From contig CALBTA010000623.1 of assembly GCA_937967755.1 (NCBI GenBank), positions 1-5,652 on the forward strand: a stretch of 5,652 nucleotides of DNA, given 5' to 3'. The translations under genes were made by a program, and so were the position numbers. Source of the DNA: an uncultured Planctomycetaceae bacterium (GTDB lineage Bacteria; Planctomycetota; Planctomycetia; Pirellulales; Pirellulaceae). Positions 1-5,007 of the stretch are shown here, piece after piece (position 1 is the first letter of the stretch; every line of letters starts with the position of its first letter). The notes below the pieces were generated by a model, which was not told the DNA's origin, did not search any database, and saw only the letters and a program-made list of their open reading frames with translations.

Positions 1-32
1 GTACCCAACGGCACGAGCATACAAACTGGAAA

Positions 33-99
33 GCATGGCGAAAGCCTGCGTAGGTTCGATCCCTTCCCCCGCCGCTTAACGAAAAACAACCTGGCGGGG
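33..99 (+). other. Compact RNA-like fold with a T-arm-like hairpin
   Basis: Three adjacent foldable elements are visible. Positions 33-49 form a hairpin (GCA/TGC and GGC/GCC stems, one bulged T) closed by a GAAA tetraloop. Positions 50-66 resemble a tRNA T-arm: loop TTCGATC at 55-61 with a five-position stem in which four pairs form (T51/T65 do not). Positions 67-73 (CCCCGCC) pair perfectly with 93-99 (GGCGGGG) across an A-rich 19-nt loop. The order T-arm then acceptor-like 3' strand is tRNA-like, but no D-arm, anticodon arm or CCA end is seen, and the window edge cuts off anything upstream. It could be the end of a structured RNA, a mobile-element RNA or chance. No tRNA or tmRNA is claimed. 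Confidence 0.3.
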
Positions 100-303
100 T
101 TACGTCACGCTGATGCGACTTGTACGGTTTTGTTTTTCGATTCAACAACAAGAAAAAGTAGACCGGCGGTCCCCGACGGTTGGAGTAACGGAGAAATCAC
201 AATCCGGCATTCGTTCAGTTCCGCAGAAACGGTCGACAGAGAAATGCTGGTGAAACAAAACGCAAAGCAACCACGGACAGCGCTGAAATGGAACGACCAC
301 CCT
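100..303. other. Non-coding stretch, nothing recognised
   Basis: No gene, promoter or repeat is recognised here. The DNA is less GC-rich than the genes to the right and contains T-rich and A-rich runs around 127-157. A 66-codon reading frame crosses it (130-330) but shows no domain, no clear ribosome binding site and no relation to known proteins, and it runs into the palindrome cluster, so it is not called as a gene. Confidence 0.4.
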
Positions 304-330
304 CCTCCCGTTAGGGAGGGCCGACACTAG

Positions 331-350
331 CCCAGCGATTTATCGCTGGG
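331..350. repeat. Near-perfect 20-nt palindrome, copy 1
   Basis: CCCAGCGAT (331-339) is the exact inverse complement of ATCGCTGGG (342-350), separated by TT. It shares its core with the palindrome at 453-468, 122 nt downstream, which supports a repeat family rather than a chance hairpin. Confidence 0.65.
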
Positions 351-452
351 TCCCGTGGCAGCCTGAAGGCGCAGTCCCGTAGGGACGGCTGAACTAGCGC
401 AACTCTTCCGGAGTCCGTGCGGTGTTCGCCCCCGGGTAAGGCCCAACCATCC

Positions 453-468
453 CAGCGATGCATCGCTG
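453..468. repeat. Perfect 16-nt palindrome, copy 2
   Basis: CAGCGATGCATCGCTG reads the same on both strands. With the flanking CC on the left it repeats the left arm of the 331-350 palindrome; the right flank has diverged (CG in place of GG). Confidence 0.65.
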
Positions 469-567
469 CGCGTTTTATATCCCCACCGGCGCTGACTTCG
501 CTCGGCCACAACACGGGATGCCTCCAAAAAACTTTCAACATTCCGCCCAGAAAAGTGTACCAAGGCC

Positions 568-595
568 TTGACAAAGATGTGATACTCTGTATACT
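568..595 (+). promoter_or_regulatory. Near-consensus sigma-70 promoter pointing right
   Basis: A perfect -35 box TTGACA (568-573) is followed after 16 nt by TATACT (590-595), one base from the TATAAT consensus. A second TATACT overlaps it at 595-600 but with a 21-nt spacing. Transcription would begin near 602-608. The nearest convincing gene on this strand starts at 1174, so the product would be either an RNA from the non-coding stretch or a leader of about 570 nt for the TROVE gene. A TGTACCA repeat lies just upstream (556-562), so the promoter may belong to a mobile-element end. Confidence 0.6.
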
Positions 596-740
596 ATACT
601 ACTGTGCGCCAGTATCAGACGGTTTCTGCTCGATGGCCTGGGCAGATCGTCGTACCTGAAAAGCGGAGGGCAAATGTACCACCGACCCCCGAAAAGTGCG
701 ATTTTGGAACATTCGAAACGGACGAGTGGATTTGACCAAT

Positions 741-773
741 GCTGTAACCTGTTGTCCTGCAACACGTTACAGC
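741..773 (+). other. Strong imperfect hairpin in non-coding stretch
   Basis: GCTGTAAC (741-748) pairs perfectly with GTTACAGC (766-773). After a single C/C mismatch (749/765) the stem continues for five pairs (TGTTG 750-754 with CAACA 760-764) around a five-base loop at 755-759. Thirteen pairs in 33 nt is a strong structure, and it begins about 140 nt downstream of the predicted transcription start from the promoter at 568-595. It is not followed by a T-tract, so it does not look like an intrinsic terminator. It may be part of a structured RNA or a mobile-element end. Confidence 0.45.
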
Positions 774-902
774 AACCGCCCGCGGGCCGCGGACGGCTCA
801 AATGTACCAATCGCTCCGAAAACGCGGTACAAGTGAGCCAGCGCGAGCTGACGATCGATTCACGCTTCCAGGCAACAAGCTGGCGGCTTGTGCCTACGGG
901 AA

Positions 903-1016
903 TTTGCAACACGCCGGTTGCACATAGACGTGCAACGCGCAGCGCTCAACGGGGCCCCTGAGGGCCGAACTTTTGTTGCACATAAGCAGCCAATGCGCAG
1001 CGCGCGTGTTGCACAT
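903..1016. repeat. GTTGCACAT repeat cluster
   Basis: GTTGCACAT occurs three times in direct orientation, at 917-925, 975-983 and 1008-1016. The first two head 29-nt units (917-945 and 975-1003) that agree at 23 of 29 positions, with conserved ends GTTGCACATA and GCGCAGCGC and a variable middle. The segment between them (946-974) is also 29 nt. An inverted partial copy, GCAACAC, lies at 906-912. With only two units and a third start at a different spacing (33 nt), this is not a CRISPR array. It may be a set of protein binding sites, since it lies 157-271 nt upstream of the TROVE gene, or a decayed repeat. Confidence 0.5.
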
Positions 1017-1063
1017 TAATCCACGAACAGACGTTGACTGACAGAACCCAACAACATTCCTCT

Positions 1064-1150
1064 AAAGTAGCAGGCACAGTCCCTGTGCCGTCCGCCGAAA
1101 CGCCCGGCATCGTTGCTCGGTTGCGGCACGCGGAGCGTGCCTACTACTTT
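1064..1150. repeat. 87-nt inverted-repeat element before the TROVE gene
   Basis: The 14-nt ends AAAGTAGCAGGCAC (1064-1077) and GTGCCTACTACTTT (1137-1150) are inverse complements with one mismatch. Each end also contains its own hairpin: GGCACAG/CTGTGCC around TCC (1073-1089) and GGCACGC/GCGTGCC around GGA (1125-1141). Two inverted palindromic units of this kind form a BIME-like or MITE-like element. It ends 23 nt before the ATG at 1174, so any message from upstream carries it in the leader, where the whole could fold as one long hairpin or as two small ones. Confidence 0.6.
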
Positions 1151-1173
1151 TCTCACGCCCGAGGGCTAAACCG

Positions 1174-2769
1174 ATGAGCAACCAGGAACAGGATCTGCGA
1201 CTCGATATCCTGAACACGCTGCTGACGACGCCGCACCGCGCGCTGGAAAAGATCTGGCCGGTCCACGCCGAGTTGATCGGCAAGGATCCGCGGTTCTACG
1301 TGCGCCTGGCCGCCTGGTACGCCGATCACGGCGACGTGCGCGACCACAAGGAAATGTTCATCGTCAACCTGGTGCTGTCCGAGTTTCCGGGTCAGCGCGA
1401 CGTGGGGCTGGCGATGCTTCGCGGGCTGCCGCCGTACCAGGTGCTGCGGGTGGTCGACTTCATCGGCCAGCGGAAGAAGACGCGCAAGCTGCGCAAGGGG
1501 GAAGAGCGACAGGCTCTGGCCCAGGCGTCGCGGCGCGCGCGACGCCGCGCCGCCCAGCAGGTGTTGGCGGGCGCGAAGCCCCTCGAGGCTGCGCCGGAAG
1601 CGAAGCCGGAAACGATCACCGAAGAGTTCGGTCTGTTCCGCAACATCCCGCGGGCTATGAAGACCGAGGTCACGCGCTACCTGCGCGAGCGTGAGGCCGA
1701 TCCGCAGTGGTTCGACGGCAGCGTCCTTTCGGCACGCAAGGCGATCAAGCGGCTGTACGCATTGTTGCACGTGCGGCCGGGCGAGCGGGCACAGCAGATC
1801 CTGTTCGACAACGATCCACCGGCCGACAGCCGCCTGTACGCATTGCGCGAATTGGCGGCCGCCGACAGCCCTGCCGAGCAGGCCCAGGCGATTGTCGAAC
1901 ATCAGATTCCGTACCGCGTGGCGGCGACGGTCGTTCGGCAGATGACGCCGTCGGTGCTGGTGGCGCTGATCGAGCAGATGAGCCCGCAAGAGCTGATCAA
2001 CAACCTCGGCGCGCTGAAGAAGCGCGGCGCGCTCGACGTGCCGGAGATCGCCGCGATGGTCGAAGCCAAACTGGCCGACGCCAAGACCGATCAGCGCGTC
2101 AGCGCGCTGAAGGCGGAACAGGCGATCGCGTCGGCCGGTGTCTCGCCGCAGCTGCGCGGGGCGCTGGAAGACGTGGCCGACACGCAGATCAAGGCCAAGG
2201 GGCGCATCGCGCGCCCGACGGCCCTGCTGGTCGACAAGTCGGCGTCGATGGACGAGGCGATTGAACTGGGCAAGCGGATCGGCGCGATGGTTTCGGCCAT
2301 CTGCGAAAGCGACCTGTACGCTTACGCCTTCGACACGATGGCCTACGAGATCGAGCCGCGCGGCAACGACCTGGCCGATTGGGAGCGGGCTTTCGCCGGC
2401 ATCAAGGCGGGCGGGGCGACGTCGTGCGGCGTGGCGTTCAAGTACTTGCAGCGGAAGCAGCAGTACGTCGAACAGATCATCATGATCACCGACGAGGCGG
2501 AGAACACGGCGCCGACGTTCGTCGCCGGGCTGCGCGAATACTGCAGCGCGCTCAACGCCGACCCAACGGTCGTCATCGTCCGCACGCCCCATGCGTGTGA
2601 AGACATCGAGAAGAAGTGCCGTCGTGAAAACGTCCCGCTGGACGTCTTCAAGTTCGAGGGCGACTACTACTCGCTGCCGAACCTGATCCCGATGCTCGCC
2701 CAGCCCAGCAAGCTGGAACTGCTGATGGAGATCATGGACTACCCGCTGCCGGAGCGGAAAAGTGGGTAA
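1174..2769 (+). CDS. Ro60-like TROVE/VWA RNA-binding protein
   Basis: This 531-aa protein resembles the Ro60 family, ring-shaped cytoplasmic proteins that bind Y RNAs and misfolded or damaged RNA and, in studied bacteria, help RNA quality control. Residues 20-345 are mainly helical, as expected of a TROVE/HEAT-like ring; the stretch at 246-285 is typical. A very basic, alanine-rich segment at 99-128 is likely a loop that could contact RNA. Residues 348-520 form a von Willebrand A domain with a complete MIDAS metal site: D354-K-S356-A-S358, T416 in GGATS and D440 in ITDEAEN. The spacing and the GGATSCG...TDEAEN block match the VWA half of Ro60. There is no signal peptide or membrane segment. 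ATG 1174 is chosen because GAGG lies at 1161-1164, nine bases upstream. It is the first gene before the E1/JAMM cluster, separated by 116 nt. An ordinary VWA protein is the main alternative; no gene symbol is assigned. Confidence 0.82.
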   Translation: MSNQEQDLRLDILNTLLTTPHRALEKIWPVHAELIGKDPRFYVRLAAWYADHGDVRDHKEMFIVNLVLSEFPGQRDVGLAMLRGLPPYQVLRVVDFIGQRKKTRKLRKGEERQALAQASRRARRRAAQQVLAGAKPLEAAPEAKPETITEEFGLFRNIPRAMKTEVTRYLREREADPQWFDGSVLSARKAIKRLYALLHVRPGERAQQILFDNDPPADSRLYALRELAAADSPAEQAQAIVEHQIPYRVAATVVRQMTPSVLVALIEQMSPQELINNLGALKKRGALDVPEIAAMVEAKLADAKTDQRVSALKAEQAIASAGVSPQLRGALEDVADTQIKAKGRIARPTALLVDKSASMDEAIELGKRIGAMVSAICESDLYAYAFDTMAYEIEPRGNDLADWERAFAGIKAGGATSCGVAFKYLQRKQQYVEQIIMITDEAENTAPTFVAGLREYCSALNADPTVVIVRTPHACEDIEKKCRRENVPLDVFKFEGDYYSLPNLIPMLAQPSKLELLMEIMDYPLPERKSG

Positions 2770-2777
2770 CGCCGGCG

Positions 2778-2847
2778 GCAAGCCGTTTGTAGCGGCAGGG
2801 TGCAAGCCCCCGGTGCGTGATATCATTACCGGGCGGCTTGCGCCGCT
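2778..2847 (+). other. Long intergenic stem-loop with alternative pairings
   Basis: AGCGGC (2791-2796) pairs with GCCGCT (2842-2847). After a 5-nt bulge (2797-2801), 2802-2814 pairs with 2828-2841 for 13 bp with one bulged C at 2834, leaving a 13-nt loop that holds the palindrome TGATATCA (2818-2825). The 3' arm CGGCTTGC (2834-2841) is also fully complementary to GCAAGCCG at 2778-2785, so two mutually exclusive folds exist. It fills the gap between the TROVE gene and the next gene and lacks a T-tract. It could be a REP-like repeat, an RNA-stability element or a leader switch. Confidence 0.5.
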
Positions 2848-2885
2848 GGCGCTTCAAATGGCTGGGTTCGTCCGATGAGGTCGTC

Positions 2886-3860
2886 ATGGCTCGTAAGCGA
2901 AAACCAGGTGGGAAGCCGGATGTGGGTGATTTGCTCAGCCGGTTCGCGCAGCAGGAAGAAGAGTTTCTGCAGCGCGAGTTCCTTGCGCCGGCGCTGCCGG
3001 GTGGAACGGTGGCGGTTCGGCTGGGCGGGGTGATTTGCAAGATCCGCATCGACCCGGCCGGCTTTCAGGGTTGGGGCGTGTTCCAGCCGGTTTCGCATAC
3101 GACGGCCCGGTTGCAGCGTGAAGCAACGCTCAGCGAGCGCCGCGATTACCTGCGGCTGTTCCCGCAATTCCGTTTGATCGTTTGCCGGCGGGCGGGCGCA
3201 AGCTGGTTCGGCAGCGCGGCCAGTTTTGGCGATCGCCGGTTGCGATTGGACGGGTTGGCTCCGATCAACCTGGCCGGCGAAGTGCAACTGTTCGACTGCA
3301 TCCGCGCCCGTTACGACGGTGCGCGGTTCTGGTTTGAAGAGACCGACACCCGGCACGACCCCAGCCGCCCGCGTTACCTGCGGGCGCAACTGGCCGAGCG
3401 CACCGAACCCGAAGATCTGCAATGCAAGGGCCTGACCGCCGAAGAGCGCGCGGCGTACGAACTGAACTATTGGGAACTGGTTCGCCCACCGGAAGATGCA
3501 GCCGGCCCAGCGGCTAACCCACAACCGGGCGAACGGCCGCCGGCCCGCGACCCGGTCGAGCATCGTCTGCGCGAAAGCCTTTCCCACGCCGGGGCGCAGT
3601 TGATCGATTACCTTGAACGTGCCGACAGTTTTCGTGTCACCTATTCCGTCGCGGGGCGGCGTTACACGTCGTCGGTGAACAAAGATGATCTAACGGTGCA
3701 AGTCGCCGGCATCTGCCTGAGCGGAGAGGACCAGAAGTTCGACCTGGGCAGCCTGGTCGGCGTGTTGAGCGAAGGCGACGACGCGGGCGGCGTGTTACGA
3801 ATTGGCGAAGACGGCATGGACGAGGCGGAATATTGGCGCGTACATCCACCAAGAAACTGA
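2886..3860 (+). CDS. Unrecognised two-part protein in E1/JAMM operon
   Basis: The function of this 324-aa protein is not recognised. Residues 15-200 form one region: an acidic helical start (AQQEEEFLQREFLAP, 21-35), a beta-rich block with GGVICKIRI (47-55) and GWGVFQP (62-68), and a helical end with LTAEERAAYELNYWELV (183-199). A Pro/Ala-rich linker (201-222) leads to a second region (225-300) with a beta-hairpin-like stretch and the block AGICLSGEDQKFDLGSLVGVL (274-294). That block, with C277 in GICLS, faintly recalls the active-site region of E2 enzymes, but the usual upstream HPN is missing, so this is only a hint. No signal peptide or membrane segment is seen. ATG 2886 has GAGG at 2877-2880; an upstream GTG at 2817 lies in the stem-loop and has no good ribosome site. 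Its end overlaps the JAMM gene by 28 nt, so it is probably an adaptor, substrate carrier or E2/Ubl-like partner of that pair. Confidence 0.88.
   Translation: MARKRKPGGKPDVGDLLSRFAQQEEEFLQREFLAPALPGGTVAVRLGGVICKIRIDPAGFQGWGVFQPVSHTTARLQREATLSERRDYLRLFPQFRLIVCRRAGASWFGSAASFGDRRLRLDGLAPINLAGEVQLFDCIRARYDGARFWFEETDTRHDPSRPRYLRAQLAERTEPEDLQCKGLTAEERAAYELNYWELVRPPEDAAGPAANPQPGERPPARDPVEHRLRESLSHAGAQLIDYLERADSFRVTYSVAGRRYTSSVNKDDLTVQVAGICLSGEDQKFDLGSLVGVLSEGDDAGGVLRIGEDGMDEAEYWRVHPPRN
3822..3825 (+). promoter_or_regulatory. Ribosome binding site for TTG start of JAMM gene
   Basis: GAGG lies seven bases before TTG 3833, inside the end of the previous gene. No ATG or GTG occurs in this frame nearby upstream, and a later start would remove the predicted metal-site glutamate, so this site decides the start. 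Confidence 0.6.
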
Positions 3861-4282
3861 AGCACGAACGTTGCTGGACGCTGCTCGGGCGGCGGCAAGG
3901 ACCGTTCTGGCATGCGTGCCGCCGGCGCCCAACGCAGGGCGGCCCGGCCAGCGTCGCGTTCGACCCGGCCTGGGTGATCGAGCGCGAAGAATCTCGCGGC
4001 GACGTGATCGGCTTCTACCACACGCACCCCGGCGGCATGCCTGGCCCCAGCCAGCGCGATCATCGAACGATGCGGGCGTGGGTCGGTTCGTTCGGCAAGC
4101 CGCTGCTCTGCCTGATCGAAGCCGACGGAGTTGTGAACGCCTACCTTTACGTGGATGACGAAGTGGACGAGGGCATCGCGTTGACCGCGTGCGAACTTCT
4201 CCCGCGCGGCATCGTCGTCGCCTACGACAGCCGCGAAGCAAACAGCCAGGAGGCAAACGATGACCAGCAAGTTCCTGCATGA
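3833..4282 (+). CDS. JAMM/JAB-family metalloprotease (deubiquitinase-like)
   Basis: This 149-aa protein is a compact single-domain JAB/MPN+ zinc protease, a family that cleaves isopeptide bonds or trims the tails of ubiquitin-like proteins. The metal motif H-x-H-x7-S-x2-D is complete: H63-T-H65, S73 and D76 in the stretch HTHPGGMPGPSQRD. The upstream catalytic glutamate is probably E12, because HERCWTLLG (11-19) aligns with the usual E-x-C-G-x-L-x-G strand of the family. Length is normal for a bacterial stand-alone JAB domain. No signal peptide is present, so it should act in the cytoplasm. The start is TTG, supported by GAGG at 3822-3825. It overlaps the preceding gene by 28 nt and the E1-like gene by 23 nt, indicating translational coupling. 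The pairing with an E1-like enzyme argues for a role in a ubiquitin-like system rather than cysteine biosynthesis, where related Mec+ proteases act. Confidence 0.9.
   Translation: MARTSTKKLKHERCWTLLGRRQGPFWHACRRRPTQGGPASVAFDPAWVIEREESRGDVIGFYHTHPGGMPGPSQRDHRTMRAWVGSFGKPLLCLIEADGVVNAYLYVDDEVDEGIALTACELLPRGIVVAYDSREANSQEANDDQQVPA
4248..4253 (+). promoter_or_regulatory. Perfect Shine-Dalgarno for E1-like gene
   Basis: AGGAGG sits six bases before ATG 4260 and inside the end of the JAMM gene. It is the strongest ribosome site in the window and fixes the E1-like start despite the 23-nt overlap. Confidence 0.8.
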
Positions 4283-4910
4283 GGAAGTTTATCGAGGCGC
4301 CGATGCCCTCGCCCAGTTGGCAGCGCCGCTGGTGACGATCTGCGGGGCCGGTGCGCTCGGGTCGAACCTGGCCGACAACCTCGCCCGGCAGGGGTTTCGC
4401 AACCTACGCGTCATCGACCGCGACCGGGTGGAAGAGCACAACGTCAACACGCAGCTTTACGGGGCGAGCGATGTGGGCGCTTGGAAGTCGGAAGTGTTGC
4501 GCAACCATCTGTTCCGCGCGGTCGAAATGGAAATCGACGCGGTGACCAAGGCGCTGGACGAGCGCAACGCCCGCAAGCTGCTGAAGGGTTCGGACGTGGT
4601 GATTGACACGTTCGACAACTCCGACTCGCGGCGGCTGGTGCAAGAGCAGTGCCGCGCCGCGAAGTTGGCGTGCCTGCACGTCGGTTTGTATGCCGACTAC
4701 TGCGAGGTGATTTGGGATAAAAATTACCGCGTGCCGGCAGACGTCGCCGGCGATGTGTGCGAATACCCGCTCGCCCGCAACCTGGTTCTGCTGGCGGTCG
4801 CCATCGCGTCGGAAACGCTGGTGCGCTTCGTGCTGACCGGAGCGCCGGAAGACCGCAGCGCAACGCTGGCCGATTTCTCGGTGCGAACGTTGGAACCGCC
4901 GGCGAATTAG
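4260..4910 (+). CDS. E1-like ThiF/MoeB/HesA-family adenylyltransferase
   Basis: This 216-aa protein belongs to the family that adenylates the C-terminus of ubiquitin-like or sulfur-carrier proteins with ATP. The nucleotide-binding Rossmann loop is GAGALGS (29-35), followed by the ribose-binding acidic end of strand 2, VIDRDRVEEHN (51-61), a conserved lysine K76 in DVGAWK, and the acidic strand VVIDTFDNSD (113-122). At the usual N-x-N-R-Q arginine-finger site the protein reads NVNTQ (61-65), with T64 in place of arginine. The CxxC zinc pairs of ThiF and MoeB are absent. C167 in DVCEYPLARN is the best candidate for a thioester cysteine, but this is not certain. At 216 aa it is a minimal version of the fold (ThiF and MoeB have about 250 aa). 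It is coupled to the JAMM gene, which suggests a ubiquitin-like pathway over thiamine or molybdopterin synthesis. Confidence 0.9.
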   Translation: MTSKFLHEEVYRGADALAQLAAPLVTICGAGALGSNLADNLARQGFRNLRVIDRDRVEEHNVNTQLYGASDVGAWKSEVLRNHLFRAVEMEIDAVTKALDERNARKLLKGSDVVIDTFDNSDSRRLVQEQCRAAKLACLHVGLYADYCEVIWDKNYRVPADVAGDVCEYPLARNLVLLAVAIASETLVRFVLTGAPEDRSATLADFSVRTLEPPAN

Positions 4911-4995
4911 CAGCGGCGATCGGGTTTCTGGCGGTTTTTCCTGCTTTTTCAGCCGTTGGCTGTCAGAATGGGATCAGACCGGTGTGTCATACCGT

Positions 4996-4999
4996 GGAG
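4996..4999 (+). promoter_or_regulatory. Ribosome binding site for ECF sigma factor
   Basis: GGAG lies eight bases before ATG 5008. This favours ATG 5008 over an in-frame GTG at 4984, which lacks a comparable site. No clear sigma-70 promoter is seen in the 97-nt gap from 4911. Confidence 0.6.
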
Positions 5000-5007
5000 A
5001 TACTGGT

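Larger units (their letters stand above)
304..468. repeat. Cluster of short GC-rich palindromes (REP-like)
   Basis: Several small inverted repeats follow one another: 304-319 (CCTCCC, loop GTTA, GGGAGG), 331-350 (9-bp arms around TT), 361-370 (GCCT/AGGC), 374-386 (GTCCC, loop GTA, GGGAC), 402-414 (ACTC/GAGT) and 453-468 (perfect 16-nt palindrome). The first and last large palindromes share the core CAGCGAT/ATCGCTG. Such clusters look like REP or BIME sequences, which are intergenic in many bacterial genomes. No T-tract follows any of them, so they are not simple intrinsic terminators. Small reading frames that cross this region on both strands are by-products of the symmetry. Confidence 0.6.
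552..823. repeat. Dispersed TGTACCA direct repeats
   Basis: TGTACCA occurs at 556-562, 675-681 and 803-809. The last two sit in an identical 11-nt block, CAAATGTACCA (671-681 and 799-809), and both are followed within 9 nt by CCGAAAA (689-695 and 816-822). The first is preceded by GAAAAG, which matches the sequence after the second copy. This pattern of partly overlapping directly repeated blocks resembles the multiple terminal repeats at the ends of some IS21-family elements. No transposase or matching opposite end is present, so a solo or decayed end is only a possibility. Confidence 0.4.

Noticed and set aside
113..130. A stretch resembling the 3' half of group II intron domain V (GTACGGTT)
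   Set aside because: The 5' half of domain V and its GAAA loop are missing nearby, and no intron-encoded reverse transcriptase is present.
535..912. A 125-codon minus-strand frame over the same repeats
   Set aside because: It spans the promoter and repeats, has no domain, and is likely a product of the repeat composition.
674..961. A 95-codon frame with GGAGGG just upstream, downstream of the strong promoter
   Set aside because: The ribosome site and promoter are attractive, but the ATG lies inside a TGTACCA repeat copy, the frame crosses a hairpin and the GTTGCACAT repeats, and the protein is Cys/Arg-rich with no recognisable domain. A non-coding explanation fits better.
917..1016. CRISPR-like spacing of 29-nt units
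   Set aside because: Only two full units with 6 mismatches, the third start has a different spacing, and no cas genes are in the window.
1034..1068. TTGACT as a -35 box for the TROVE gene
   Set aside because: No acceptable -10 box lies 16-18 nt downstream; the nearest candidates are poor matches at the wrong spacing.
1153..2826. A 557-codon open frame on the minus strand opposite the TROVE gene
   Set aside because: It is the antisense shadow of a GC-rich gene: low-complexity, rich in Arg, Leu and Gln, with no domain, while the plus strand carries a clear TROVE/VWA protein with MIDAS residues.
2826..3587. A 253-codon open frame on the minus strand opposite the unrecognised protein
   Set aside because: No motif is visible and the plus-strand frame is coupled to the JAMM gene with a ribosome site; this is a codon-bias shadow.
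4886..4955. Possible intrinsic terminator after the E1-like gene with T runs near 4935 and 4945
   Set aside because: The only stem found (CGCCG/CGGCG around the stop codon) is weak and is not directly followed by the T runs.
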